The notes under the pieces are model-generated. The model saw nothing but the letters and a program-made list of their open reading frames with translations. It was not told the origin of the DNA and searched no databases. Of a stretch of DNA of 64,000 bases, positions 35,920 to 46,167 are shown one piece after another. Source of the DNA: Ornithinibacillus bavariensis (lineage in GTDB: Bacteria > Bacillota > Bacilli > Bacillales > Amphibacillaceae); contig NZ_BORP01000001.1 in the NCBI RefSeq assembly GCF_018333235.1, forward strand, positions 992,001 to 1,056,000, written 5' to 3'. Each line of letters begins with the position of its first letter. Position 1 is the stretch's first letter. Position numbers and translations under genes: made by a program.

Positions 35920-37383
35920 TTATTTATACAATTCTTGTTGTGCTTTTTCTAGTTGGAGGTCGTCTTCTCCGGTGCGGATTTTTTCAATTACTTTTGCTTC
36001 TATTAATCCGCCGGTTTCTTTGTCCACAGTACCTGTAACCTTCAGATTATTTTTCTTTTGAAATTCCTTAACAGCTTCTTCTGTAGATTTACTGAAATAG
36101 CCATCTTTTCTATCTGTCTTATATCCAAGACCATTTAACATCAGTTGTATATTTTTGATTTTAACATCTGACTCATCATATGCAAGTGGCTCTTCTATTT
36201 GTACCGGGTTTGTATAATAATATTCTGGTTCCTTTACTTTAACAGTTGGCTCGACACCTTTTTTATGAATCCAATTTCCTTCGGGTGATAACCATTTAAA
36301 GAAGGTTAGTTTAAGAGTACTTCCATCTCCTAGTGGTACTGTTTGCTGAACGGTACCTTTACCAAAGCTATTCATACCAACTATATCATAACCAACCTCT
36401 TTCATCGCTACTGCTAAAATTTCCGATGCAGATGCACTACCCTCATTAATTAACACACTAATTGGGTATGATTTTTTCTTTTTCAAGTCTGAATAATAAG
36501 GCGTTTTATTCCCTTCTTGATCCTCTATTTGAACATATGGTACATCTTTCGGAATGAAATTCGCTAAAATCTCTTCTACAGAGCTTAATAAACCACCTGG
36601 ATTACCTCGAACATCAATGATTAATCCTTCCATACCATCATCTTCTAAAGCTTTTAATTGTGTATTAAAATCCTTCGATGTCGTCTCTGCAAAATTTGTA
36701 ACTTCAATTATACCTGTCTTCTTTCCATTAATTGTTTCCATTTTAGAATAAACCGTTTCAATTGGAATAGTATCTCGTACAATTGTTACATCAAATGGCT
36801 CGCTTGAACCACCTCTTAAAATAGTTACGACAACCTCTGTGCCTTTTTTACCACGTATTTTCGAAACGGCTTGATTTAAATCAAGCCCCTCAAGTGATTT
36901 GCCATCTACCTTTAATACTTGATCGTTTGGTCGTAATCCCGCTTTTTCTGCTGGAGAATCTTTTATTGGGGAGACAATTGTAACTACGCCATTAACCATA
37001 CTTACTTCTGCACCGATGCCTTCAAAAGAGGACTCAATTTGCTCATTAAACTGTTTCATCGTTTCGACATCCATGTAAGTACTGTATGGATCTTCTAAGG
37101 TCGAGAGCATTCCTTCAATTGCACCTGTCATTAGTTGTTGTTCATCTGCACCCTCTAAATAATTTTCTTTTATTAAGTTGTATGCTTGTGCAACCTTCGA
37201 CCATTCTGCAGGTAAATTTGCGTTCTGATCAGTAGAATCCACCTTCTCTTTAGAAGAGCTATCGTCTATCTTCTGTTCTGCTTGATCTGGATTTGCTATA
37301 AGTACTCCTACATAGGCCCCCACAAATCCAAGTACAAGTGCACCGACTAATATGAGCACAATATGTATTTTATTTAATCTCAT
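35920..37383 (-). CDS. ctpB: carboxyl-terminal processing protease CtpB (S41)
   Basis: 487 residues, ATG 37383 after GGGGTGATCGC. N-terminal membrane anchor (about residues 7-27), PDZ domain (SFEGIGAEVSMVNG, SPAEKAGLRPNDQVLKVDG), S41 catalytic core with EGSASASEILAVAMKE (catalytic Ser) and SFGKGTVQQ (catalytic Lys), and a C-terminal peptidoglycan-binding domain (IQLMLNGLGYKTDRKDGYFS, EFQKKNNLKVTG). In B. subtilis CtpB cuts SpoIVFA and so times sigma-K activation between mother cell and forespore. Last gene before its own terminator. Confidence 0.93.
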   Translation of the reverse strand: MRLNKIHIVLILVGALVLGFVGAYVGVLIANPDQAEQKIDDSSSKEKVDSTDQNANLPAEWSKVAQAYNLIKENYLEGADEQQLMTGAIEGMLSTLEDPYSTYMDVETMKQFNEQIESSFEGIGAEVSMVNGVVTIVSPIKDSPAEKAGLRPNDQVLKVDGKSLEGLDLNQAVSKIRGKKGTEVVVTILRGGSSEPFDVTIVRDTIPIETVYSKMETINGKKTGIIEVTNFAETTSKDFNTQLKALEDDGMEGLIIDVRGNPGGLLSSVEEILANFIPKDVPYVQIEDQEGNKTPYYSDLKKKKSYPISVLINEGSASASEILAVAMKEVGYDIVGMNSFGKGTVQQTVPLGDGSTLKLTFFKWLSPEGNWIHKKGVEPTVKVKEPEYYYTNPVQIEEPLAYDESDVKIKNIQLMLNGLGYKTDRKDGYFSKSTEEAVKEFQKKNNLKVTGTVDKETGGLIEAKVIEKIRTGEDDLQLEKAQQELYK

Positions 37384-37574
37384 GCGATCACCCCAATGTA
37401 ATTAATATGTGTCTGAAACGCTTTAAAACCTAAGTGAAATTAATGAAATCACCTTCATCGAAAATCTATTTACTCTTTTGGTCTTCTATAAAACGTGTAT
37501 ACACTATTCTATTATCATAACGAAAAATTCTTACTTACGCCAAATTTTTTCTCTTTTCATTTTTTTGAAAGCCC

Positions 37575-37626
37575 CAAAAAATAGGAGGAGCAAAGGAATT
37601 GCTTGTACTTGCAATACCTTTGCTCC
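37575..37626 (-). terminator. Rho-independent terminator of the M23 gene
   Basis: Minus-strand GGAGCAAAGG ... CCTTTGCTCC with an inner ATTGC/GCAAT pairing, followed by CCTATTTTTTGG, 14 bases beyond the stop. Confidence 0.85.
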
Positions 37627-37639
37627 ATTCATTTAATCT

Positions 37640-38998
37640 TTATGGTAAATAATCTAACGGATTAACAACATTTGAGTTAGGTGGATAAAAACCATTCCAA
37701 CCACCTTTATGTACTTCAAAATGTAGGTGAGGTCCTGTTACTCTTCCAGTAGCACCCATATAACCAATTAACTGACCTTGTTTGACTACTGTACCATCTG
37801 CAACTGCAAACCCACTCATATGGGCATATAGTGTAGTGTAATCAACGCCATTAATTGTCGTAACAATTAATATATGGTTACCATATGTACTTGATAAATT
37901 TCCACGTACTGCAACACCATTAGTTGCTGCATAAATTGGTGTTCCAACAGGTCCTGAGATATCAACACCTAAATGGAAGCTCTTCGAATTATTAATTGGA
38001 TCTACACGCCAACCATAGTTAGATGCACGATATCCTGCTGCTGGCCAAATGAATCCTGTGCTACTAGTACCTCCAGCGTTCCCGTTGTTGCCACTACTAT
38101 TTGATAATTGGTCTAATTTTTGTTTTGCAACCTCTTTTGCCTTGGCAACAGCCTGCTGCTGTGCACGTAGCATAGCTTGCTCATCCTCTAAAGTGAACAT
38201 ATACTCTTCCAAATGCTGATGTTCCTTTTCAAGCTTTGCTAGCAAGGTCTGGCGTTCTGCCATTTGATTATCCAGTTGACCTTGTAGTGCTAGTAGTTCC
38301 TGCTTTTGGCCCTCTAGTGCTATTTTCTTCTTTTCAACCTGGTCTTTATTTTCTTCTACTTTCTTTTTGTTACCCTCAACCGTTTGTTTTTTTGTTTCTA
38401 CTTCCTTTTTATCACGAACTAATGAATCTATGATAGTCTTATCCTGGTCCATCATAATATTGACAGCTGCTGTTCTCGTAATAAAATCGGAAAAACTAGT
38501 AGAACCTAAGAGGACTTGCAAATATACCATCGGTCCTCCACTTTTTTGAATCGCTCTGAGGCGCTCAGCAAGTAATGCCTCGCGATCCTCAATGCGATCT
38601 AACAGTATTTCAATCTCTTCTTTTAGTTGTTCAATCTCTTTTTTTAAAGCATTTATTTTTGCTTTTAAATCATTAATCTCATTATTAGTGGTATCAATTT
38701 CACCTTGCTTACTTTGAATCGATGCCTTCGTTTCGGCTAGCTTTTCATCAAGTGAATCAATTTGACTTTGAACAGATGCCTGTTTATCTAAATTTTCTTC
38801 AATTTTTCCTTCTGTCTCGCTTTTTGAACTCTGTATATCCTTATTCTGTTCCTTTAATTGTAACTGTTCCTTCTCTAAATCTTTTAATTCCTGCTCATAT
38901 TCTTCCTTTGTCTTCGCGGATACATGGATCCCGTTAACTGGTACAGATCCTAGGATGATAAGACCAATTAACATACTTATTCCTAGCTTCTTCCTCAA
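37640..38998 (-). CDS. EnvC-like coiled-coil M23 peptidase, likely FtsEX partner
   Basis: 452 residues from TTG 38998 after GGGCAGGGGAA. Signal peptide (RKKLGISMLIGLIILGSVPV, cleavage near VSA). Residues 28-300 form long coiled coils (KEEYEQELKDLEKEQLQLKE and later heptads), with the joint ILLDRIEDREALLAERLRAI typical of EnvC/PcsB-type proteins. The C-terminus is a complete M23 domain: FHLGVDISGPVG (zinc His/Asp), YAHMSGF and HLHFEVHKGGW. It lies 43 bases behind ftsX, so it is probably the extracellular wall enzyme or activator that FtsEX works on, in the role CwlO has in B. subtilis (inference from structure and neighbours). Confidence 0.88.
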   Translation of the reverse strand: MRKKLGISMLIGLIILGSVPVNGIHVSAKTKEEYEQELKDLEKEQLQLKEQNKDIQSSKSETEGKIEENLDKQASVQSQIDSLDEKLAETKASIQSKQGEIDTTNNEINDLKAKINALKKEIEQLKEEIEILLDRIEDREALLAERLRAIQKSGGPMVYLQVLLGSTSFSDFITRTAAVNIMMDQDKTIIDSLVRDKKEVETKKQTVEGNKKKVEENKDQVEKKKIALEGQKQELLALQGQLDNQMAERQTLLAKLEKEHQHLEEYMFTLEDEQAMLRAQQQAVAKAKEVAKQKLDQLSNSSGNNGNAGGTSSTGFIWPAAGYRASNYGWRVDPINNSKSFHLGVDISGPVGTPIYAATNGVAVRGNLSSTYGNHILIVTTINGVDYTTLYAHMSGFAVADGTVVKQGQLIGYMGATGRVTGPHLHFEVHKGGWNGFYPPNSNVVNPLDYLP

Positions 38999-39041
38999 TG
39001 AAAATTCCCCTGCCCTTCAAGTAATCTATCTATATAGTCTT

Positions 39042-39935
39042 TTAAACTTTAAGGAACTTACGAACACTCATGAGACTTCCCCAAATTCCAATTCCTGCAC
39101 CAACGATTAAAATAATGGCAGATAGTTCCCAAGCGAATGGGTTAAACGGTAGTATTTCAACAAATCCTATCGAACTTACCCCAGTGATACTATTTTCAAC
39201 CAATTTGTAGCCTGCGAGAACACCAACTATTGGTATGATGGAGCCTAATACTCCAAGCAGCAATCCTTCAACAAAGAATGGTCCACGAATAAATCCATTA
39301 GTTGCACCAACTAATTTCATAATCCCAATTTCTCTACTTCTTGCCATAATGGTTAGTTTAATAGTATTAGAGATTAAGAAGATCGCAGTTAATACTAGTC
39401 CAGCAATCAAAATAATTCCTATTGTTCTAGCATAACTCGTAAATTTAAATAAATTTTGGGCTACTTCTTGTCCATAGGTAACGGAATCTACATGGGCCAA
39501 ATTTGTAACCTGTTTAGCGATGTTTTCTGTTTCCTGTGGTTTATCAGCCTTTACAATATAAGCATTATTGAGTGGATTTTCCTGCTCGTACAGCTTCCAT
39601 ACATCTCCACCTTGCCCCATGCTATTTATTAAACTTTGTAGCTCATCATCCTTGGAGGAGAATACGACTGTTTCTACCCCTGGTAGCTTTTTGATTTGAT
39701 CACCTAGACTAATCACATCATCATCTGTTGCTGTCAAATCAATAAGAACCTTTACAACAACATCATCTTCTATTTTTTCTGCCATATGATTCAAGTTTAA
39801 AATTAAGCCTAAAAAGGCACCAACTAATAATAATGTCATGGTTACTGCACCAACAGAAGCTACAGTCATCCATCCATTACGGAATATGTTCTTAATACCT
39901 TCACGGAAATGTCTTTTAATTGTTCTAGCTCTCAT
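39042..39935 (-). CDS. ftsX: cell division ABC transporter permease FtsX
   Basis: 297 residues from ATG 39935 (MRARTIKRHFREGIKNIFRN) after GAGGTGATTACGG; this start overlaps the ftsE end by 11 bases. Four membrane segments (about 22-45, 170-195, 220-245, 270-290) and an outer loop of about 120 residues (VVVKVLIDLTATDDDVISL ... VDSVTYGQE) that in homologues binds the wall hydrolase. Motif ARSREIGIMKLVGATNGFIR near the third segment. With FtsE it drives peptidoglycan cutting in elongation or sporulation. Confidence 0.96.
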   Translation of the reverse strand: MRARTIKRHFREGIKNIFRNGWMTVASVGAVTMTLLLVGAFLGLILNLNHMAEKIEDDVVVKVLIDLTATDDDVISLGDQIKKLPGVETVVFSSKDDELQSLINSMGQGGDVWKLYEQENPLNNAYIVKADKPQETENIAKQVTNLAHVDSVTYGQEVAQNLFKFTSYARTIGIILIAGLVLTAIFLISNTIKLTIMARSREIGIMKLVGATNGFIRGPFFVEGLLLGVLGSIIPIVGVLAGYKLVENSITGVSSIGFVEILPFNPFAWELSAIILIVGAGIGIWGSLMSVRKFLKV

Positions 39936-40611
39936 ATCCGTAATCACCTCGATGTTCGTCTCTAACAATTAAGCCATCCTCAATTGCAATAACACGTTTC
40001 TTTATTGTATTAACTATTTCTTTACTATGAGTTGCCATGATAATGGTTGTCCCACTATTATTTATTTCTTCAAAAGCGCGCATGATTTCCCATGATGTAT
40101 CTGGATCAAGGTTACCAGTTGGTTCGTCAGCAATCACAATCTTCGGACGATTGACAATCGCACGAGCAATTGATACACGTTGTTGTTCACCACCAGATAA
40201 CTCATTAGGGAAAAATCTCGCCTTGCTTTTTAGTCCTACTAGATCTAGTACTTCCATTACACGTCTACGAATATTCTTCGGAGGCTCTTCAATAACTTCT
40301 AAAGCGAAGGCAACATTTTCATAGACTGATAGTTTTGGTAGCAATCGGAAATCTTGGAAGATAACCCCGATATTACGTCGTAAATATGGTACTTCTTTTT
40401 CCTTTAGTTCACTTACATCCTTATTACTGATAAAAAGTGTGCCACGAGTTGGCTTAATTTCGCGATACATTAATTTAATAAATGATGATTTACCTGCACC
40501 ACTTGGGCCAACAATATAGACAAACTCACCCTGTTCAATCTCAACATTAATTCCATTTAATGCAGTAACACCATTTTCGTATGTCTTATATACATCCTTC
40601 ATTAAAATCAT
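39925..40611 (-). CDS. ftsE: cell division ATP-binding protein FtsE
   Basis: 228 residues, ATG 40611 after AAAAGGTGATTAATT. ABC ATPase: Walker A VGPSGAGKSSFIKL, signature ELSGGEQQRVSIARAI, Walker B PKIVIADEPTGNLDP, and H-loop MATHSKEIV. Powers FtsX. First gene of ftsE-ftsX-M23. In the 251-base gap upstream I saw no gene. Confidence 0.97.
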   Translation of the reverse strand: MILMKDVYKTYENGVTALNGINVEIEQGEFVYIVGPSGAGKSSFIKLMYREIKPTRGTLFISNKDVSELKEKEVPYLRRNIGVIFQDFRLLPKLSVYENVAFALEVIEEPPKNIRRRVMEVLDLVGLKSKARFFPNELSGGEQQRVSIARAIVNRPKIVIADEPTGNLDPDTSWEIMRAFEEINNSGTTIIMATHSKEIVNTIKKRVIAIEDGLIVRDEHRGDYGYES

Positions 40612-40805
40612 AATTAATCACCTTTTAAATTTATAGTCAAAAAGTCTGAGTCTAGATACATTTCCTATATATTATAACATTATTCAACAATTTTTTTAGA
40701 CAAAATTATATTACAATTATATTTCAAAGGAGAAATATTAATGGGTTATGTAGTTATTTGTCGAATTTTTTGAAAAGTAGGCAAAAAGAAGTGGGTCAAT
40801 AGTAG

Positions 40806-40848
40806 GAAAAAGGACAGTCCCATGTATAAATCATACTGGAACTGTCCT
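40806..40848 (-). terminator. Rho-independent terminator of cccB
   Basis: Minus-strand AAAAGGACAGTTCCAGTAT ... ATGGGACTGTCCT followed by TTTTCC, 15 bases beyond the cccB stop. Confidence 0.85.
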
Positions 40849-40862
40849 TTTATTCAACCATA

Positions 40863-41207
40863 TTATTTTTTTGCAGCTAACCAATCAGCAATCTGTTGAG
40901 CTTCATCATCAGAAACTCTATTACCTTGTGCTGGCATTCCGCCTTGACCATTTAGAATGATATTTTTGATATCATCAGCAGAATGATCAGCACCAACTTT
41001 TTGAAGGTTAGGTCCTGCTGCACCAGATAAATCTGCACCATGACATGCTGCACAGTTTGCCTCAAATAAGTCTTCAGCTGCAGATGCTGTTTCGCCACCA
41101 TTGTCACCTGTATTATTAGTTGCGCCATTGTCGTTATTATCATCATTACCACAAGCACCAAGAACTAATACAGAGCCAAATAATACAGCAAATAGCCATT
41201 TTTTCAT
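40863..41207 (-). CDS. cccB: cytochrome c551 lipoprotein
   Basis: 114 residues from ATG 41207 ([19 protein letters not shown]) after GGGGGAG; the longer frame to 41285 has no ribosome site. Lipobox VLGAC with Cys19, an Asn/Asp/Gly-rich linker ([17 protein letters not shown]), then a class I cytochrome c: CAACH haem site and a Met ligand in GGMPAQGN. A membrane-tethered electron carrier outside the cytoplasm. Gene order ftsE-cccB-prfB as in B. subtilis. It needs Lgt, encoded in this window. Confidence 0.95.
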   Translation of the reverse strand: MKKWLFAVLFGSVLVLGACGNDDNNDNGATNNTGDNGGETASAAEDLFEANCAACHGADLSGAAGPNLQKVGADHSADDIKNIILNGQGGMPAQGNRVSDDEAQQIADWLAAKK

Positions 41208-41371
41208 TTGAAAACTCCCCCAATCATTGTAAAGTTTAGAACTGTCATATATAGTATATCCTTTACACAAAAATATAAAAGCCACAGAAATGCCACAATT
41301 TGGTTAAACATGAAGTATTATCTAGGTTCTTGGCACTTTTTGACAATTTCATTAACTTTTGAGGAGATATT

Positions 41372-42470
41372 TTAAAGCTGTGAACGAAGATATGCATCGA
41401 TAAATGGATCCAGGTCACCATCCATCACTGCCTGTGTATTACCTACCTCTACATTTGTTCGATGGTCCTTAACCATAGAATATGGATGGAATACGTAAGA
41501 ACGAATTTGGCTACCCCAACCTATTTCCTTATGCTCCCCACGTATTTCAGCTAGCTCTTGCTGTTGTTTTTCAATTTCCAGCTGATAAAGCTTTGATTTT
41601 AGCATTTTCATTGCTGCTTCACGGTTCTTTATTTGCGAGCGCTCATTCTGACAGGTCACCACAATATTAGTTGGAATATGTGTAATACGTACTGCCGAAT
41701 CAGTCGTGTTAACATGCTGTCCACCTGCACCACTAGATCGATACGTATCCACTTTAATATCCTCTGGACGGATTTCGATATCAACATCATCTGTCATCTC
41801 TGGAGTCACATCACAGGAAACAAAGGAAGTATGTCTTCTGCCAGAGGAATCAAAAGGAGAGATACGAACCAAGCGGTGTACGCCCTTTTCTGCTTTTAAA
41901 TAACCATAGGCATTATGTCCTTTAATCATTAGGGTAACACTTTTTACTCCTGCCTCTTCACCTGGTAAGTAATCTAAGGTTTCGACGGTATATCCTTTAT
42001 GATCCGCCCAACGTTGATACATTCGTAAGAGCATACTCGCCCAATCCTGTGATTCCGTTCCGCCTGCACCAGGATGTAATTCCAATATTGCATTATTAGC
42101 ATCATATGGTTCACTTAAAAGCATTTGCAGTTCAAAATCACTTATATCCTTTTTAAGGGCTGTGATTCCTTCTTCTAATTCGTCAGATAGCTCAGGGTCA
42201 TTTTCTTCTCTCGCAAGTTCATAGGTAACTTCTAAATCTTCATACCGATTATTAATCCCCTCAAAGCTATTCACAAAGCTTTTTAGTCCATTCGCTTCAT
42301 TAATGACAGCTTGTGCTGCTTGTTGATCATCCCAAAATCCAGGAGCTGTCATATCATGCTCTAGCTCACTAATCCGAGCCTTTTTCGTATCTAAGTCAAA
42401 GAGACCCCCTAAATTCCGATATACGGTTATTTATTTTCTCTAACTCATTTTTAATTTCTGCAAACTCCAT
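41372..42470 (-). CDS. prfB: peptide chain release factor 2 (programmed +1 frameshift)
   Basis: 365 residues made from two frames: 24 codons from ATG 42470 ([14 protein letters not shown]) to CTT, then a +1 shift over the U of TGA into GAC TTA GAT and on to 41372. SPF tripeptide region [10 protein letters not shown] recognises UGA and UAA, and the GGQ motif is in [17 protein letters not shown]. The start follows GAGGTGAAAGAT. Release factor 2 ends translation at UGA/UAA; the shift lets RF2 level set its own synthesis. Sits directly behind secA. Confidence 0.97.
42396..42410 (-). promoter_or_regulatory. prfB frameshift site
   Basis: AGGGGG TCT CTT TGA C on the minus strand: internal Shine-Dalgarno-like AGGGGG three bases ahead of CTT-TGA-C, the classical autoregulatory slip site of RF2. 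Confidence 0.96.
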
Positions 42471-42599
42471 ATCTTTCACCTCTATATAATATTATGCTTC
42501 ACTTTTTATTTTTCTCATCGTTCAAAACCAATGGGCTTTTCGAATGTCAATTAGTGAATAATGAACAGCTAAAGACATTTGAAAGACTTTCCTTCACCT

Positions 42600-42630
42600 A
42601 AAAAGGTCTGACACCCAAAGGGGTCAGACC
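42600..42630 (-). terminator. Rho-independent terminator of secA
   Basis: Minus-strand GGTCTGACCCC-ttt-GGGTGTCAGACC (minor bulge) followed by TTTTTAGG, 17 bases beyond the secA stop. Shares its core with 18117-18128. Confidence 0.8.
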
Positions 42631-42646
42631 CTCCTAACTTAATTTC

Positions 42647-45166
42647 TTATTCGTTCTTTCCATGACAATTCTTATATTTTTTACCGCTTCCACACGGACA
42701 AGGATCATTTCGGCCAACTGTTTCCTTCTTAACATAAGGCTTTCGTTTTTGGGCTTTTTCTTCCCCACCACCTGAAACAGCTTGGGTATTTTTTGCAACA
42801 GCTTGTCGTTGCATATTTTCTCGTACTTGTGCTTTCATAATATAACGAGATACCTCGTCCTCGATGCTTTCAATCATGCTTTCAAACATGGCGAAACCCT
42901 CAAACTGATATTCCCGTAATGGATCATTTTGTCCATAAGCGCGTAAATGAATTCCTTGACGGAGTTGATCCAATTGGTCAATATGATCCATCCACTTCGT
43001 ATCAACGGTACGAAGAAGAATAACTTTTTCAAATTCACGGATATGCTCTGGAGAAATTTCCTGTTCTTTTTTATCATAGCGTTTCCGGACTTTTTCTAAA
43101 ATTAGTTGCACCATTTCCTCTTGTTCTTTTCCTTGAAGATCCGAGATAGTCAGATCTTCTTGTTCAAGAAGATTACCATGGACATATTCAATGATCGCCT
43201 GTAATTCCCACTTATCTTCATCATCATCTTGTGTATGCGTATTAATTACTCGTTGTAATGAAGACTCGATCATTTTCTCAATTATTTCTCTAAGCTCATT
43301 TCCCTCTGAGTCAATAACTTCAAAGCGTTGCTTATAAATGATTTCACGTTGTTCCCTTAAAACATCATCATAGGATAATACGTTTTTACGTGCATCATAG
43401 TTATTACCTTCAACTCGTTTTTGAGCTGATTCTACTGCTCGAGAAACAAATTTGTTAATAATCGGTTGGGAATCATCCATACCCATTTTATCCATCATTG
43501 ATTTCAAATTATCAGAGCCAAATCGGCGCATTAATTCATCTTCCATGGATAAATAGAATTGTGACATACCTGGGTCACCTTGACGACCTGAACGACCACG
43601 TAGCTGATTGTCAATACGTCTTGATTCATGACGTTCTGTACCAATTACCGCAAGTCCTCCTAGCTCTTTTACACCTTCACCTAGCTTAATATCAGTACCA
43701 CGACCGGCCATGTTTGTTGCAATTGTAACTGCACCTTTTTGACCTGCCTGCTCAATAATTTCGGCTTCACGATAATGATTTTTTGCGTTCAGTACATTGT
43801 GTTTAATTCCAGCTTTTTTAAGTAGCTGGGAAATTAATTCTGACGTTTCTACAGCAACTGTACCTACAAGTACAGGTTGACCTAATTTATGACGTTCTTT
43901 AATTTCTTCTACAACGGCAGTAAATTTACCATTCATCGTACTGTAAATCTTATCTGGATGGTCCTCACGAGCAACTGGTCTATTGGTCGGTATGGCAACC
44001 ACATTCATATTATAAATTGCCCGGAATTCCTCTTCCTCAGTTTTTGCAGTACCAGTCATACCGGCAAGTTTTTTATACATTCTGAAATAGTTCTGGAATG
44101 TAATAGAAGCAAGTGTCATGCTTTCATTTTGAATTTTCAAGCCTTCCTTAGCCTCAATTGCTTGATGTAGACCATCACTATATCGACGGCCCTTCATCAA
44201 GCGACCGGTAAATTGGTCTACAATAACTACTTCGCCATCCTCAACGACATAATCTGTATCACGATGCATAGCAACATGAGCACGTAATGCTTGACCAATA
44301 TGATGTGTTAATGTCACATGATCTAAATCAAATAAGTTCTCTACATTAAAATATTGCTCTGCTTTGTTGATTCCCTCTTCGGTAAGCTGAGTTCCTTTCG
44401 TTTTCTCATCATACGTATAATCTACTTCTCGCTTCAATGTTGTAACGAAGGAGTTTGCCTGAGTATATAATGAAGCTGACTTTTGTGCTGATCCGGAAAT
44501 AATTAATGGTGTTCTCGCCTCATCAATTAAAATAGAGTCAACCTCATCGATAATGGCAAAATTTAAAGGACGTTGAACCATTTGTTCCTTATAAAGGACC
44601 ATATTATCCCGTAGATAGTCAAAGCCAAATTCGTTGTTTGTACCATAGGTTATATCTGCAAGATAAGCTTCCCGTTTTTCTTCCTTGGTCGAGCCATTTG
44701 TATTCAGACCAACAGTTAATCCTAAATATTCAAATAACTGACCCATTTCCTTAGAGTCACGCTCTGCTAAATATTCGTTCACCGTTATAATATGAACGCC
44801 TTCACCTGCAAGAGCATTTAAGTATGCTGGCATTGTAGAGGCTAATGTCTTACCCTCACCGGTTTTCATTTCTGAAATATTTCCTTCGTGAAGTACAATT
44901 GCACCCATTAATTGCGCTGGGAATGGACGCATACCAAGTACTCTCTTAGATGCCTCACGAACAACGGCATAAGCTTCTACCAATAAGTCATCAAGACTTT
45001 CTCCGTTCGAGTATCGTGTTTTAAATTCCTCAGTTTTCTGTTTTAGTTGTTCATCCGTTAGTTTTTCAATATCTGGCTCCAATGATTCGATTTGGTCAAC
45101 CATACCTTGAAGTCGATTTAATTGTTTTTTATTACCATCAAATAATTTTTTAAGAATTCCTGCCAT
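42647..45166 (-). CDS. secA: preprotein translocase ATPase SecA
   Basis: 839 residues, ATG 45166 after GAGGAGCGTAACAT. NBD1 Walker [29 protein letters not shown]-type [17 protein letters not shown], the preprotein cross-linking region, NBD2 [19 protein letters not shown] and [18 protein letters not shown], and a C-terminal zinc motif [20 protein letters not shown] that binds SecB or lipid. It drives unfolded exported proteins through SecYEG. Followed by prfB as in B. subtilis. Confidence 0.98.
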   Translation of the reverse strand: MAGILKKLFDGNKKQLNRLQGMVDQIESLEPDIEKLTDEQLKQKTEEFKTRYSNGESLDDLLVEAYAVVREASKRVLGMRPFPAQLMGAIVLHEGNISEMKTGEGKTLASTMPAYLNALAGEGVHIITVNEYLAERDSKEMGQLFEYLGLTVGLNTNGSTKEEKREAYLADITYGTNNEFGFDYLRDNMVLYKEQMVQRPLNFAIIDEVDSILIDEARTPLIISGSAQKSASLYTQANSFVTTLKREVDYTYDEKTKGTQLTEEGINKAEQYFNVENLFDLDHVTLTHHIGQALRAHVAMHRDTDYVVEDGEVVIVDQFTGRLMKGRRYSDGLHQAIEAKEGLKIQNESMTLASITFQNYFRMYKKLAGMTGTAKTEEEEFRAIYNMNVVAIPTNRPVAREDHPDKIYSTMNGKFTAVVEEIKERHKLGQPVLVGTVAVETSELISQLLKKAGIKHNVLNAKNHYREAEIIEQAGQKGAVTIATNMAGRGTDIKLGEGVKELGGLAVIGTERHESRRIDNQLRGRSGRQGDPGMSQFYLSMEDELMRRFGSDNLKSMMDKMGMDDSQPIINKFVSRAVESAQKRVEGNNYDARKNVLSYDDVLREQREIIYKQRFEVIDSEGNELREIIEKMIESSLQRVINTHTQDDDEDKWELQAIIEYVHGNLLEQEDLTISDLQGKEQEEMVQLILEKVRKRYDKKEQEISPEHIREFEKVILLRTVDTKWMDHIDQLDQLRQGIHLRAYGQNDPLREYQFEGFAMFESMIESIEDEVSRYIMKAQVRENMQRQAVAKNTQAVSGGGEEKAQKRKPYVKKETVGRNDPCPCGSGKKYKNCHGKNE

Positions 45167-45363
45167 ATGTTACGCTCCTCAATCCTTTAGTGGAACATGA
45201 ATAATTGTTATTCGTACTATACTGTTCACTAAACAAATTCATGAAACTCTTTCTACCATTTTTTACTTTTTTACATATATTAAATAATAACACTACTTAA
45301 TTCGATATGCCAATATCAGATATATGCTATAAGTCTTGATTCCATGTAGGTTTACAATTCAAA

Positions 45364-45387
45364 GGCGACCTCATAAAAGAGATCGCC
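45364..45387 (-). terminator. weak terminator of hpf
   Basis: Minus-strand GGCGATCTC-ttttat-GAGGTCGCC (G-U) followed by only TTTG; likely but weak. Confidence 0.5.
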
Positions 45388-45400
45388 ATAGATGGTGTTA

Positions 45401-45946
45401 TTAATTATTTGGTTCAATCAAGCCATATCTACCATCTTTACGTCGGTATACAACATTCGTATCCCCTGACGTAGCGTTTTGGAATACATAGAACGCATGC
45501 CCTAGCATATCCATTTGTAATACAGCTTCTTCTGAATCCATTGGCTTTAAGTCAAAACGTTTTGTTCTTACAATTTCTATATCATCAGATTCGTCAAAAT
45601 CATTTCCTTCAACTTGTAGGTCCTCTATCCCTTTAGGAATTCCATTCTGACGAAATTTGCGATTTACTTTTGTTTTATATTTCCTAATCTGCCGTTCAAG
45701 CTTATCCACAACTAAATCAATTGCTGCATATAAATCAGTGTGCTCTTCCTCAGCTCTTAATAGAAGGCTAGTCATTGGTATCGTTACTTCGATACGCTGT
45801 TTTTCATTATAGACACTTAAATTCACATGTACATCAGAGGTAGGTTTACTCTCAAAATACTTATCTAGCTTACCAATCTTTTTTTCTACGTAATCCCTAA
45901 TTGCCTCGGTAACCTTTAGATTCTCACCACGAATGTTGAATTTCAT
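45401..45946 (-). CDS. hpf: long-form ribosome hibernation promotion factor
   Basis: 181 residues, ATG 45946 after AAAGGAGGACACTTT. N-terminal RaiA/HPF domain (FNIRGENLKVTEAIRDYVEKKIGKL in outline; AIDLVVDKLERQIRKYKTKV), a linker, and the C-terminal dimerisation domain (KRFDLKPMDSEEAVLQM, LGHAFYVFQNATSGDTNVVY, RRKDGRYGLIEP). The long form pairs 70S ribosomes into inactive 100S dimers. Upstream a sigma-B-type promoter is visible, in line with stress control of B. subtilis yvyD. Confidence 0.97.
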   Translation of the reverse strand: MKFNIRGENLKVTEAIRDYVEKKIGKLDKYFESKPTSDVHVNLSVYNEKQRIEVTIPMTSLLLRAEEEHTDLYAAIDLVVDKLERQIRKYKTKVNRKFRQNGIPKGIEDLQVEGNDFDESDDIEIVRTKRFDLKPMDSEEAVLQMDMLGHAFYVFQNATSGDTNVVYRRKDGRYGLIEPNN

Positions 45947-45987
45947 AAAGTGTCCTCCTTTTCTATCTTTATATATATTATACTATG

Positions 45988-46013
45988 TTTCCCTGTAAAA
46001 TTCCTGCTTAAAC
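45988..46013 (-). promoter_or_regulatory. sigma-B-type promoter of hpf
   Basis: Minus strand GTTTAA (46008-46013), 14-base spacer, GGGAAA (45988-45993) against GTTTAA-N12-15-GGGTAT. The -35 is perfect and the -10 matches four of six. It ends about 40 bases before the hpf start. Confidence 0.6.
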
Positions 46014-46106
46014 GTTTATATTTTGTAAATACTTAGAAGAATATTCATAAAAGCTTCAATCAAGACATGTTTCGTCCCATAACTCATTATTTTTATTGTG
46101 TAAATT

Positions 46107-46149
46107 AAAAATGTCTCTATAAGAGAAATTCCCCTATAAAGACATTTTT
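46107..46149 (-). terminator. Rho-independent terminator of the fliD-fliS-fliT transcript
   Basis: Minus-strand AAAAATGTCTTTATA ... TATAGAGACATTTTT (one G-U) followed by AATTT. It lies between the fliT stop and the hpf promoter. Confidence 0.75.
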
Positions 46150-46167
46150 AAATCTACTATATATCTA

